Shown: in pieces, positions 17,900 through 27,423 of the stretch
How positions within the stretch are numbered: position 1 is the first letter of the stretch
Layout of the letters: every line of letters starts with the position of its first letter
NCBI GenBank assembly: GCA_027012135.1
Contig: JALUZF010000299.1
Coordinates: 1 to 46,941, forward strand
Direction of reading: 5' to 3'
DNA length: 46,941 nt
DNA from: Gammaproteobacteria bacterium
Lineage (GTDB): Bacteria > Pseudomonadota > Gammaproteobacteria > GRL18
Translations under genes and position numbers: made by a program
Notes under the pieces: generated by a model
Databases searched by the model: none
Told to the model about the DNA's origin: nothing
What the model saw: the letters and a program-made list of their open reading frames with translations, nothing else

Positions 17900-18199
17900 T
17901 TACTGGACCTTGCTGACCATAAACTCAACCACTTCACGGATTTGAGCTTCAGTCATCTGCGTACCACCCTTAGGAGGCATAGCACCTTTACCGGTTAATA
18001 CGGTCTTGACCAGACCATCAATACCTTTGCCAACACGTGGTGCCCATAATTTTTTGTCGCCCAGCTTGGGAGCACCGGCAACACCCGCATCATGACAGGC
18101 AAAACAGGCTGTCTTATACAGTGCAGCACCGTCAGCAAAAACAGCAGAAGAACCCGCAACCAGAGCAGCGGCTACTAATAATTTAATACTTTTTTTCAT
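17900..18199 (-). CDS. Cytochrome c5 (mono-haem)
   Basis: A 99-residue small cytochrome. A signal peptide (MKKSIKLLVAAALVAGSSAVFA) is followed by the haem motif CFACH at 32-36, and the axial methionine is likely M74 in GKGAMPPKGG, the typical c5 signature. It is a periplasmic electron carrier. It is the first gene of the leftward cytochrome unit and lies 107 bp before the cytochrome c4 start. Confidence 0.93.
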   Translation of the reverse strand: MKKSIKLLVAAALVAGSSAVFADGAALYKTACFACHDAGVAGAPKLGDKKLWAPRVGKGIDGLVKTVLTGKGAMPPKGGTQMTEAQIREVVEFMVSKVQ

Positions 18200-18384
18200 T
18201 ATTAACTCCAGATTAATTATATTTATACCACATCACTTAAACAACCGCCGCATTGTTAAAGAAAGTTAAACTCTCAAGTACGGCAAAGTAGACATAGTAC
18301 AGAAAAAATTTTGCTTATTTTACACAAAACAAAGTCACTTGACCAACATTTGTTCATAATAAAGTGCTAAAATAGCCTATTATA

Positions 18385-18398
18385 TTGATCTACACCAA
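18385..18398. promoter_or_regulatory. FNR/CRP-type box between cytochrome c5 and engB
   Basis: TTGATCTACACCAA matches the FNR-type consensus TTGAT-N4-ATCAA with one mismatch. It lies in the 268-bp divergent gap, 187 bp from the c5 start and 70 bp from engB. The rest of the gap is A+T rich and I see no convincing -35/-10 pair. Confidence 0.35.
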
Positions 18399-18467
18399 GT
18401 GTTATATATCTGTTTTTCGACTTGGCTGGCTATATATTAACCATTTTTAACTGAACCGGGGCTTAAC

Positions 18468-19082
18468 ATGGCCGAAAATAACAATCAGAAGCCCAATCCC
18501 TATCGCAAGGCTGAATTTTTACTCAGCGTCAATAAATGGGCCGATCTGCCAGCAGACAGTATCACCGAGGTCGCTTTTGCCGGACGTTCTAATGCCGGTA
18601 AATCCAGTGCCATTAATGCCATTACCGACATCAAAACCCTCTGCCGAACCTCTAAAACGCCAGGTCGAACCCAGATGATCAATTATTTTACTGTCTCTGC
18701 AGGTAAACACCTGGTGGATCTGCCTGGATACGGCTATGCCAAAGTACCGGTTAAAGTTAAACAGCACTGGCAGAATCTGCTGGAACGTTACCTGGTGGAA
18801 CGTCCCATGCTCAAGGGAGTGGTCATGATTATGGATGTCCGCCGTCCGCTGACAGAGTACGATGTATTAATGCTGCAATGGTGTCAGCGTGCCGAAATGC
18901 CAACCCACATACTGCTGACCAAGGCCGATAAATTCAAACGCGGTGCTGCCCAGAATATCCTGCTTAAAGTCCGGCGCACCCTGAAAGAAGAATACCCCGG
19001 CACTACGGTACAGTTATTTTCGGCGCTGAAAAAAACCGGCCTGGATGAGACTCGTGCCCATCTGGATGAATGGTTTAACTGA
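18468..19082 (+). CDS. engB: Ribosome biogenesis GTPase EngB (YihA/YsxC)
   Basis: A 204-residue TRAFAC-class GTPase with all G motifs: G1 GRSNAGKSS at 39-47, the TPGRTQ loop at 64-69, G3 DLPG at 84-87, G4 TKAD at 151-154 and a G5-like FSALKKTG. EngB assists assembly of the 50S ribosomal subunit and is usually essential. It is divergent from the cytochrome c5 gene, an arrangement common in gammaproteobacteria, and ends 12 bp from the convergent HD-GYP gene. Confidence 0.95.
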   Translation: MAENNNQKPNPYRKAEFLLSVNKWADLPADSITEVAFAGRSNAGKSSAINAITDIKTLCRTSKTPGRTQMINYFTVSAGKHLVDLPGYGYAKVPVKVKQHWQNLLERYLVERPMLKGVVMIMDVRRPLTEYDVLMLQWCQRAEMPTHILLTKADKFKRGAAQNILLKVRRTLKEEYPGTTVQLFSALKKTGLDETRAHLDEWFN

Positions 19083-19094
19083 TTTTTTTTAGAT

Positions 19095-20180
19095 TTAATC
19101 CTTAAATTTCTCTGCAATATTTTTAAACGCACCCTGTAATACTGCAAAGGCATCCACAATATCCGGATCAAAATGGCGGCCTTTCTGTTTCAGGATCAGG
19201 TTTACCGCGACCTCATGGCTGAAGGCTTCTTTATAAACACGTTTACTGATAAGTGCATCATAAACATCCGCTATAGCCATCAGGCGGCCTGAAACGGGAA
19301 TTTTATTGCCTTTAAGGCCGTATGGATAGCCGGAGCCATCCCATTTTTCATGATGAGTCAGGGTGATTTCTCTGGCTACCCGCAAAAAAGAGGTGCTGCC
19401 CAGTTCATTTTCAGCACGGATAATGGCATCACAACCGAATTGGGCATGTTTTTTCATGATCTCCCACTCATCGGGATCCAGCTTACCCGGTTTAAGCAGG
19501 ATTTTATCCGGTACACCCACTTTACCAATATCATGCAGTGGTGCCGATTTAAACAGCAGTTCAATCATGTCATGGCTGAGATAATCACGAAACACCGGAT
19601 GGTCGACAAGGTATTCAGACAGGGTGCGCACATAATGCTGGGTTCTGCGGATATGGTTGCCGGTTTCATTGTCCCGGGTTTCCGCCAGGGAAGCCAGGCA
19701 ATAGATAGCCACATCCTGGGTACGATCAATTTCCCGGGTTCTCTGTCTGACTTCCAGCTCCAGCATTTTGGCCTGGTTTTCCAGTATCTTGCGTGCTTTG
19801 GCCAGTAACAGGTGATTTTTCACCCGGCTTTTGACAATGGGTGGACTCATGGGCTTGGCAATATAATCTACGGCACCCAGTTCAAAGCCCCTAACTTCAT
19901 CATCCACTTCACTTTTAACAGTCAGAAAAATGACCGGGACATCTGCACTTCGGGGATCGGTTTTCAGCTTCCGGCAGACTTCATAACCGTCCATTTCAGG
20001 CATCATAATATCCAGCAGAACCAGATCTGGCGGTGCATCTCCCCAAGCCCGTTTTAACGCGGTGACACCGTCCTTTGCCACGCTAACCCTGTAGTTTTCT
20101 TCCTGCAGCAGATTAACCAGAACATCAATATAAAAGTTCTCATCATCTACCACTAATATTCTTGAGGGTTCCTGTTTCAT
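19095..20180 (-). CDS. Response regulator with HD-GYP c-di-GMP phosphodiesterase domain (RpfG-like)
   Basis: A 361-residue cytoplasmic protein. The receiver domain (about 1-125) keeps the acidic pair D12-D13, phospho-acceptor D57 in LLDIMMPEMDG and K109. The HD-GYP domain carries HDIGK at 216-220 and HHEKWDGSGYP at 276-286, so metal-binding and GYP residues are intact. It should hydrolyse c-di-GMP when activated. It begins 5 bp after the hybrid kinase gene, so the kinase is the probable partner. Length and order match RpfG-type regulators. Confidence 0.94.
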   Translation of the reverse strand: MKQEPSRILVVDDENFYIDVLVNLLQEENYRVSVAKDGVTALKRAWGDAPPDLVLLDIMMPEMDGYEVCRKLKTDPRSADVPVIFLTVKSEVDDEVRGFELGAVDYIAKPMSPPIVKSRVKNHLLLAKARKILENQAKMLELEVRQRTREIDRTQDVAIYCLASLAETRDNETGNHIRRTQHYVRTLSEYLVDHPVFRDYLSHDMIELLFKSAPLHDIGKVGVPDKILLKPGKLDPDEWEIMKKHAQFGCDAIIRAENELGSTSFLRVAREITLTHHEKWDGSGYPYGLKGNKIPVSGRLMAIADVYDALISKRVYKEAFSHEVAVNLILKQKGRHFDPDIVDAFAVLQGAFKNIAEKFKD

Positions 20181-20185
20181 TTGTC

Positions 20186-23100
20186 TTATCCTTGTTCAAA
20201 ATTCAAAGAACGCAACAATTCCATCGCCGCATCAAAATCATAACTTTCAATTGCGGACAGCATCTGCCTGATAAGTATCAGATCAGACTCAGCCAGATAA
20301 TCCTGCATGAGCTGCAGAATTTTTCCGGCAGTATTGCGAGCTACCGGATCCCCCTCAAGTAACAGTTTCTGCAGATGTATATTCAACTGTTGCAGTTCTG
20401 TCCGTACTTCTGGTGTAAGCGATTTAATCTCTGCCGGTGCTCCGCTATTTGCATGTTCGTTGTTATCAGACGGCTGCGATGGCTGTTCCAGGTTATACAG
20501 TGCAGCAAAAACAATTCTGGCCTGCCGGCAGAATTTATCTGCCAGCTCCTGGTAAACTGTTTTATCAGCACCTGTTCTAATGGATTTTTCCAGTTCCATA
20601 GCTGCTGCCTGCAGATCCCGGGCGCCAATATTACCGGCCACCCCCTGAATAGTATGCACCTGTCTGCGGGCGGCTTCAATATTGTTATTCAGTATAAACT
20701 GCCGGGTTTTTTCACAGACGCCCTGATGAGACTGTAAAAAATCATTGAGCAGGCGGATAAATAATTTTTTATTACCGCCGACCCGCTTCAGTCCCCAGGC
20801 TAAATCAATACCCGGTATATTATCAGGCAAATTAATATCTGCCGGTACATCAGCACTTGCTGCATGTAAAACTTCATAACTTTCCAGCCAGTTACTAAGT
20901 ACATGCAGTAAAACATTCGGGTCAATCGGCTTGGACAGGTAATCATTCATACCGGCCTGCAGACAGGCTTCCCTGTCTCCGTCCATGGCATGAGCCGTCA
21001 TGGCAATAACAGGGGTATATTGATACGATTTAATCTGTCGTAATTGCCTGGTGGCCTCAAGACCATCCATAACAGGCATCTGCACATCCATAAGGATCAG
21101 ATCAAAATCGGTACTGCTGGCCAGCTCAAGCGCCTGTTTACCATTATCGGCAATAACGACCAGCAGACCGTAGCCCTCTAGCAATTCCTGTGCAACCTGC
21201 TGGTTAATCTTATTGTCTTCAACCAGAAGAACCTTGCCTTTTAAGCGCTGAACAGACTTACGCAGCTCTTTTATCGACTCTTTGCCCGGTTTATTATTGC
21301 TCTGCAGCTGATCCTCAAGTGGCAGTATCTGCTGTTTTTCAAACACCAGTGAAAATGAAAAAATACTGCCTTTTCCAGGCTGACTTTCCACTTTGAGCTG
21401 ACCGCCCATTAAAGCAACCAGCTGAAAGGAAATGCTTAAACCAAGTCCTGTCCCCCCGTACTGGCGACTGATAGAATTATCTGCCTGAATAAACGGCTCA
21501 AACAACCTGTCCAGCTTTTCAGGTTCAATACCGATACCGGTATCAGAAACGCCAAAGTGCAGGGTAACATGATTATCCGCCTGCTCACCGAACTGATGCT
21601 TATCTGTTATTATTTTATTATCTGCAGACTGAACTGTGGTGATATTAACTACAACCTCACCCCGTTCAGTGAATTTAATGGCATTCTGAACAAGGTTAAG
21701 CAATACCTGACCCAGACGCAAAGGATCACCCAGCAGATTAACAGGCACATCTGAAGTTTTTTTAAACCTCACAGATAGATTTTTTTCCGTCGCCTTTAAT
21801 GAAATCAGGTTCTGTATATGTTCAAGTACTTCATCCAGGTTAAACGTGGTTTTTTCTATAATTAATTTACCGGCTTCAATTTTTGAAATATCCAGAATAT
21901 CATTAATGATGACCAGCAGATGATGGGCGGAAATATCAATTTTACGAATATAATCCAGCTGTTTTTGTGTAAGTTCAGTCATTAATACCAGGTGAGTCAT
22001 ACCAATAATGGCATTCATGGGTGTGCGGATCTCATGACTCATATTGGCAAGGAAATTACTCTTAAAACGACTGGCCTGTTCGGATGCTTCCTTGGCCTGT
22101 TTTAATTCTTCCTCCATTTTTATCCGATCGGACAGATCAACAAATACACCCAGGTTGGCTTCCCTGTTAGCCACAGAAACCCTTACTGCAGAAAACAGTC
22201 CTTTTAATACTTTGTTTCGAGTGGTTTGAAAATATATCTGCTGGTTCCTAATTCTTTTATGCTGACTGAGCATCTGAATAACGGATTTTCTTTGTTCCGG
22301 CTCATAGTAATAACGGGTGATATTCTGTCCTACTACCGTGTCTTCGCTTTTCATAAGATCTTCGGCAAAGCTATTGGCACGGATAATGGTACCGTTGTCG
22401 TCAGTCATCATAATGGCCAGGGGTACGGTATTAATAATTTGATTCAGCTGTTCTTCACTGCGCTGCAGGGCGGTGTTTTTCTGCCGAAAATACACAATCC
22501 AGGAAAAACTCAGCAGCAATAACAGCCCGGCAATAATAATAGTATTACGGATGGTACTGTAATCCACCTGGATGTCATATGTAACCGTTAACCATTTATG
22601 GCGAATGCGGGCAATATCTTCTTCACTCAGGGCATTGAGGTATTTATTAAGGATGCTAACAAGTTCCGGCCAGTCTTTTCTAACACCCATTCTAAGATCC
22701 ATGGCATAGGGTGTGGTACCGCCCACCTTAACATTACTTATGCCAAACTTATTAAGCAGATAACTGCTGGTGGTCAGATTACCGATATAAGCATCAATTT
22801 TGCCCAGTGCCACCTGATCCAGACCATCTTTGTTATTTTTTACCGTAACCAGCCTGATTTCAGGATGATCCCTGTGCACTAATTCACGGACGGCATAGGA
22901 TTCTTCAATGCCCACTTTTTTGCCGTGCAAATCCTGCAGTGTGGTAGTATGAATCCTGTCCTGATTAACAAAAATTACTGTCGAAAAATTAAGATAAGGG
23001 CGGGTAAAATTCAGATATTTTTCCCTTGCCGGCGTTTTAAGTACCGCTGGAAGCAGATCAAGGCGATGTTCTCTGGCCTGCTTTATCACCTGCTCCCAGG

Positions 23101-24214
23101 TCAAAAGGGTATCATCTACAATATTGACATCAAATGCCTGTGAAAATATTTTTATAAAATCTGAAGACAGCCCTCTGTACTGACCTTTGTGATCGACAAA
23201 CTCCACCGGCGGCCACTGCCTGTCTATCCCCAGACGAATATCGGGATGCTGTTTTAACCAGCGGTATTCTGTTTCTGTCAGTTTAATCCTTAATTTAAGA
23301 TCTTCTGCTTTGGAGGCAAAGCCAACCCATTTTTTAAATATAGTTTTTCTCTGCGCTTCAGTTATCCCGGATAAGGCCTTATTGATGATCCCCACCAGCG
23401 GTTGCCAGGCATTGTCTTTATACACAGCAAAGCGTTGTCTGGACGGTTTTAGTCCAGCCTGACCACTGATATTCAGGTTAGCAATCTGATATTCATTAAT
23501 TAACCATTCAACCACAACCCCATTACCAATATAGGCATCGGCCTGTCCCCAGGAAACTGCATTAAGGGCATCCAGTGTAGAGGGGAGTAATTTCAGACTG
23601 ATATTCGGGTATTTTTTCTTAATTAAATCAACACTGTAATAACCTTCTTCCATGGCCACGGTTTTGCCTGAAAGCTCATTCGGACTTCGAAACTGCTGCG
23701 ATGAACGCCTGGAGACAATAATTTTATGAGCGGTGAAATAAGGATCGGTAAACCAGAGAGACTGGCGGCGTTGTGGTGTTTCTACAATCGTCATGCCAAC
23801 CTTTAATTGTCCACTCTTAACTTTATTGAGCATTTTATTAAAGGTTGGCCCCGGCACCGGGTTAAATCGGACACCCAGCATCTGTGACATTCGCTGCAGA
23901 AATTCATGGGCAATGCCGCTGTGATGCCCAACAGCATCCAGAAAATCTATCGGCGGCCAGTTTCCATCAACACCAATATCAATAACAGGATGAGCCTTTA
24001 ACCATTCCTGTTCCGAAACTGTCAGCACTATCCGTGACGAATCCTGAATGCCTTTATCTTCTGTCGTACTGAAAGTTTGCTGTTCTGTTTTTACTGATTC
24101 CAACGTTTCCGGAAGGTGCTGTTCCTGCTCAGCCCGTATTTGCGGACCAGCCAGGATCAGCAATCCAGTAATAAAAACAGCTGAATACTTATGAAGAATG
24201 TTTAATAAATCCAT
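20186..24214 (-). CDS. BvgS-like hybrid sensor histidine kinase with two periplasmic binding domains
   Basis: A 1342-residue multidomain sensor. An N-terminal signal or anchor is followed by two tandem SBP_bac_3 (Venus flytrap) domains, about residues 73-297 and 312-544, both with the repeated WPPI/WPPVEF pattern. A membrane helix lies near 553-573, then a PAS domain. The kinase core has phospho-accepting H727 in NMSHEIRTPMN and ATP-binding boxes such as DTGIGI and GGTGLGLSI. A receiver domain with D1043 and an HPt domain with H1187 (VHTIQGVAG) complete a phosphorelay. It likely senses a periplasmic small molecule and drives the HD-GYP regulator encoded 5 bp downstream. The start at 24214 has only a weak ribosome binding site. 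Confidence 0.93.
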   Translation of the reverse strand: MDLLNILHKYSAVFITGLLILAGPQIRAEQEQHLPETLESVKTEQQTFSTTEDKGIQDSSRIVLTVSEQEWLKAHPVIDIGVDGNWPPIDFLDAVGHHSGIAHEFLQRMSQMLGVRFNPVPGPTFNKMLNKVKSGQLKVGMTIVETPQRRQSLWFTDPYFTAHKIIVSRRSSQQFRSPNELSGKTVAMEEGYYSVDLIKKKYPNISLKLLPSTLDALNAVSWGQADAYIGNGVVVEWLINEYQIANLNISGQAGLKPSRQRFAVYKDNAWQPLVGIINKALSGITEAQRKTIFKKWVGFASKAEDLKLRIKLTETEYRWLKQHPDIRLGIDRQWPPVEFVDHKGQYRGLSSDFIKIFSQAFDVNIVDDTLLTWEQVIKQAREHRLDLLPAVLKTPAREKYLNFTRPYLNFSTVIFVNQDRIHTTTLQDLHGKKVGIEESYAVRELVHRDHPEIRLVTVKNNKDGLDQVALGKIDAYIGNLTTSSYLLNKFGISNVKVGGTTPYAMDLRMGVRKDWPELVSILNKYLNALSEEDIARIRHKWLTVTYDIQVDYSTIRNTIIIAGLLLLLSFSWIVYFRQKNTALQRSEEQLNQIINTVPLAIMMTDDNGTIIRANSFAEDLMKSEDTVVGQNITRYYYEPEQRKSVIQMLSQHKRIRNQQIYFQTTRNKVLKGLFSAVRVSVANREANLGVFVDLSDRIKMEEELKQAKEASEQASRFKSNFLANMSHEIRTPMNAIIGMTHLVLMTELTQKQLDYIRKIDISAHHLLVIINDILDISKIEAGKLIIEKTTFNLDEVLEHIQNLISLKATEKNLSVRFKKTSDVPVNLLGDPLRLGQVLLNLVQNAIKFTERGEVVVNITTVQSADNKIITDKHQFGEQADNHVTLHFGVSDTGIGIEPEKLDRLFEPFIQADNSISRQYGGTGLGLSISFQLVALMGGQLKVESQPGKGSIFSFSLVFEKQQILPLEDQLQSNNKPGKESIKELRKSVQRLKGKVLLVEDNKINQQVAQELLEGYGLLVVIADNGKQALELASSTDFDLILMDVQMPVMDGLEATRQLRQIKSYQYTPVIAMTAHAMDGDREACLQAGMNDYLSKPIDPNVLLHVLSNWLESYEVLHAASADVPADINLPDNIPGIDLAWGLKRVGGNKKLFIRLLNDFLQSHQGVCEKTRQFILNNNIEAARRQVHTIQGVAGNIGARDLQAAAMELEKSIRTGADKTVYQELADKFCRQARIVFAALYNLEQPSQPSDNNEHANSGAPAEIKSLTPEVRTELQQLNIHLQKLLLEGDPVARNTAGKILQLMQDYLAESDLILIRQMLSAIESYDFDAAMELLRSLNFEQG

Positions 24215-24277
24215 ATATTTGGGGAATTGAAAAACTGATCAATTCACTCAAGTATAAACATGCTGAGAGTGTTAAGC

Positions 24278-24304
24278 AAAAAAAACCCCACTGGGAGGTG
24301 GGGT
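24278..24304 (-). terminator. Intrinsic terminator after the CBS-domain gene
   Basis: ACCCCAC pairs with GTGGGGT around a six-base loop; on the minus strand a run of eight T residues follows. It lies about 150 bp after the CBS gene stop and separates that operon from the hybrid kinase gene. Confidence 0.9.
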
Positions 24305-24454
24305 ACAAGAAAAGAGGGATTAAGTGAAGTGTTCACAAAGCGATATAAAACAACTTTATGGACTACTTGATATATAGACCGGGGTATTTCCAGAAAGTTT
24401 CATGATCCTGCAAATTAATTTGTAAATATGGGCTCAAAAGCCGTATCAGCAGAC

Positions 24455-24931
24455 TTATTGCTCCGCTATTTGCAGCATTTTTCTGGCAACAGCATAGCGG
24501 GTAACAATCCCCCTGTAGTCACCAGAACAGTTTTGACCATCATCCGCAACAAATAAAAAATCGGTAGCGTGTTTTTCCATTAAGGCCACCACGCGTATTA
24601 AAATAGCATCTGAGGCAATAAACAAGATCGGTTCTTCCAGGTATTCATCTACGGTTTTCCGGAACAGACGGGTAATTTTTTCTGTGGCTTTAGATACACA
24701 GTTCATATCATTGCTTAAAATACCCGCCAGTTCCACCAGGTAATTGGGCAGGCAGTCTCTGCCCATCACTTCTCTGAGCGTCACAAAGCCCTTAATACTC
24801 CCATCGGTATCTCTAAAGGGCAAAGCAGGGATATTTTCCCTGATGCACAATTCAAAGAAATGTTTAACACTGTCCCCTGCCTGTATACAGCTGGTCGGTA
24901 TAATAATGTCACTGATATTCATACTCGTCAT
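24455..24931 (-). CDS. Tandem CBS-domain protein
   Basis: A 158-residue cytoplasmic protein with two CBS motifs, the first around residues 3-55 (DIIIPTSCIQAGDSV ... GFVTLREVMG), the second around 95-150 (ILFIASDAILIRVVALM ... GIVTRYAV). CBS pairs bind adenine nucleotides and regulate linked proteins. I start it at the ATG at 24931, which has GGAG 7 bases upstream; a longer reading begins at TTG (24946). It follows the ArsB/NhaD-type permease by 27 bp, so it may regulate that transporter. Confidence 0.8.
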   Translation of the reverse strand: MTSMNISDIIIPTSCIQAGDSVKHFFELCIRENIPALPFRDTDGSIKGFVTLREVMGRDCLPNYLVELAGILSNDMNCVSKATEKITRLFRKTVDEYLEEPILFIASDAILIRVVALMEKHATDFLFVADDGQNCSGDYRGIVTRYAVARKMLQIAEQ

Positions 24932-24958
24932 ATTCTGACTCCACAAAACCTGACAGAG

Positions 24959-26299
24959 CTACAGAAAGCGCCAGGCAATATATAAATGGGAAATAATAAT
25001 ACTGACAATCATTAAGGGAAAGGCATAGGCCATAAATTTTAAAAAGGTAATAGGAAAACCGGCTTTTTCTGCATAACCCGCCACAATCAGGTTGGCACTG
25101 GCACCAATCAGCGAGCCATTACCACCCAGGCAGGCCCCCAGTGCCAGAGACCACCAGATGGGCATTAATACAGCCTCTCCGCCAAAAGCAGGGGCCATAG
25201 ATTTAATCATAGGGATCATAGTGGCAACAAAGGGTATATTATCTACCAGGGCCGAGATAATAGCAGACGACCAGAGTACAGCCACCACTGTAACATTAAA
25301 ATCCCCACCCGTCGCTGCCAGCATCTGTTCGGCCAGATAAGCCAGTACACCTGAATGTTCAATACCGGTTACTACAATAAACAGACCCACAAAAAAGAAT
25401 ATGGTGATCCATTCTGCTTCCTGAAAACATTGATCTACATTGGATGCCTGAGCATGGGCAGAACGGCCCAGATTATCCAGCAGCATTAATAATGCCGCCC
25501 CGCCCATGGCAATGGTTGCCGGTTCATGGCCCAGATTATGGGCATTCATAAACAGCAGCAGCACCAGTGCCAGAACAAATAAGGCGCGTTTCAGCAAGGA
25601 AATATCTTTAAGTGCCTGACGTTCATCAAAACTCATAACCTGCTGGCGTTTTTCAGCACTGGCCGAGAGCTTACGACCCCAGATCAGGTAAACAATAAAC
25701 AGATTTACTGCCATCACCACAATGGCTACCGGCATCAGATTAACCACATAATCATTAAAAGTCAGGTTAACTGCAGAGCCAATCATAATATTAGGCGGAT
25801 CACCGATTAAGGTGGAGGCACCGCCGATATTAGAAGCAAATATTTCAGAAAACAGAAAAGGAAAAGGCGGTATATCCAGTTCCTGAGTGATCAGCAGGGT
25901 AACCGGTGCTATCAGTAAAACCGTAGTCACATTATCCAGCAGGGCAGAAAATAATGCTGTTACCACCGACAGCATCAGCATAATTCCCCAGGGAGAAGCC
26001 TGAACTTTTTTAGCTGCCCATATGGCAATATACTGAAACACCCCGGTACGCCGGGTAATGGTGACTATCACCATCATGCCGGTCAGCAGACCAATGGTAT
26101 TAAAGTCCACTCCGCGTATCGCCGCCTGCTGGTTAATAACCCCCAGCATGATCATCATGGCAGCCCCCAGCAGGGAAACAATGGCACGGTTGACTCGTTC
26201 ACTGATAACCACCGCATAGGTCATTATAAAAATAGCAGTAGAAACCCAGAACGGATCCCAGCCGAAAATAACCCCTGAACTGTGTTCAACACCATGCAT
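24959..26299 (-). CDS. ArsB/NhaD-type ion permease (SLC13 relative)
   Basis: A 446-residue membrane protein with about 11-12 hydrophobic helices. The paired motifs SALLDNVTTVLLIAP and SALVDNIPFVATMIP, and GGASTLIGDPPNIMIG, are typical of the ArsB/NhaD/P-protein family of the ion transporter superfamily. The substrate could be Na+/H+, arsenite or a dicarboxylate-like anion and cannot be fixed from sequence. No ars regulator or arsenate reductase is near. It lies between a rhodanese-like gene and a CBS gene in one minus-strand unit. Confidence 0.85.
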   Translation of the reverse strand: MHGVEHSSGVIFGWDPFWVSTAIFIMTYAVVISERVNRAIVSLLGAAMMIMLGVINQQAAIRGVDFNTIGLLTGMMVIVTITRRTGVFQYIAIWAAKKVQASPWGIMLMLSVVTALFSALLDNVTTVLLIAPVTLLITQELDIPPFPFLFSEIFASNIGGASTLIGDPPNIMIGSAVNLTFNDYVVNLMPVAIVVMAVNLFIVYLIWGRKLSASAEKRQQVMSFDERQALKDISLLKRALFVLALVLLLFMNAHNLGHEPATIAMGGAALLMLLDNLGRSAHAQASNVDQCFQEAEWITIFFFVGLFIVVTGIEHSGVLAYLAEQMLAATGGDFNVTVVAVLWSSAIISALVDNIPFVATMIPMIKSMAPAFGGEAVLMPIWWSLALGACLGGNGSLIGASANLIVAGYAEKAGFPITFLKFMAYAFPLMIVSIIISHLYIAWRFL

Positions 26300-26376
26300 T
26301 GCCGTTCTTCCCTTAATGAAAGCTGTTATGCATCACCGCACAGATACCCGGGTACTGAAAACCTATAAATAAATTG

Positions 26377-27156
26377 TTATTTATAGGTATAGTATTTTGC
26401 ACCGCCCTGCATAAAATAATATTTGTTTACGCCTTTTTTCTCAAGGTAATACTGCAGCCAGCGAACCTGTTTACCAGCATTATCATAGGCCAGCAATATT
26501 TTGTCTTCTGCAATGGCTTTATTAACATATTTTTCCAGCTTTTCCGGTCTGCTAAGAGGAGCCGACTTGTCTGCCAGCAAAAACAGGCCATTGCCACGTC
26601 GATCTTTCAGATCCCGCACATCAATTAATATGGACTGAGGAATAAGCTCTTCAAATTTAGCCAGTGGTATAAAATGTTCTTTCAGCTTACTGCTGGGGAT
26701 CAGCTTATCAACCGGCAGGGGCGACTCGCCCATAAGTACCGACTGTTCAGGATATTGTTGTGCCCATTCAAACATCCCGGCATCATATACCAGGATATTA
26801 GATAGTTTAGACTTCACCGCGGCTTTAAAGGATTTCATACAGCGCCGGCCGTTACAGTAAAACACAATGGTCTTATCAGTAGTTTTTGCCAGTTCATTAA
26901 TATCTTTATAGAAACTGTCCGAATTAACCGGTACATTGAAAGCACCCTTAATTTGAATAACCTTGTATTCAAAGGGACTTCTGGCATCCACTACCAGATA
27001 TTTATCTTCCATATAGCCCTGATAAAAATCACTTAAGGAAATATAGGGAACATCCGGATATTTTGCTCTGCCGGGAAAACCTTCATCGGCAAAGCTGGAA
27101 GTGGATAAAACCAGTGAAAAGCATAAAACTAAAAAATTATCTTTTAAAAACACCAT
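26377..27156 (-). CDS. Exported tandem rhodanese-like protein
   Basis: A 259-residue protein with an N-terminal signal peptide (about residues 1-23, ending SSFA). The first rhodanese domain has an active-site loop CNGRRC with C101, so it could carry a persulfide. The second domain (DVRD start near residue 185) has aspartate in place of the catalytic cysteine (LAYDNAGKQ) and is probably inactive. Rhodaneses transfer sulfane sulfur, which fits a sulfur-oxidising lifestyle. It is first in a unit with an ion permease (77 bp gap) and a CBS protein. Confidence 0.85.
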   Translation of the reverse strand: MVFLKDNFLVLCFSLVLSTSSFADEGFPGRAKYPDVPYISLSDFYQGYMEDKYLVVDARSPFEYKVIQIKGAFNVPVNSDSFYKDINELAKTTDKTIVFYCNGRRCMKSFKAAVKSKLSNILVYDAGMFEWAQQYPEQSVLMGESPLPVDKLIPSSKLKEHFIPLAKFEELIPQSILIDVRDLKDRRGNGLFLLADKSAPLSRPEKLEKYVNKAIAEDKILLAYDNAGKQVRWLQYYLEKKGVNKYYFMQGGAKYYTYK

Positions 27157-27423
27157 AATTATGAAAAGACCTGTTTAATACACAGCTACTCAACCATCTG
27201 AAATAATACAGAATATGCTGTCTATTACCGCTTAAAGCAGGCACAGAAACATTAAATAGCTGGATGTTTATTAATTATTATTTTAAGCCGGCTCATCCTG
27301 AGCCCGACATATTCTATCTCTGTTGTAAAACCAGTACAGTTCAGAAGCCCGGTTATACTCAAAGTTAGATTTATGTTAGTCTGTTTCTTTTTGTAATTCC
27401 AGTTATTAGTTTTATTATTAACC
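27157..27423. other. Intergenic region between rhodanese and jetD genes
   Basis: This 267-bp divergent gap is A+T rich. It holds a small hairpin, GGCTCA-TCC-TGAGCC at 27290-27304, and no ORF. I see no confident promoter for either gene. Confidence 0.4.

Noticed and set aside
24215..24454. Search for a gene in the 240-bp gap between the hybrid kinase and CBS genes
   Set aside because: Only the terminator at 24278-24304 is supported; no ORF or RNA structure beyond it.
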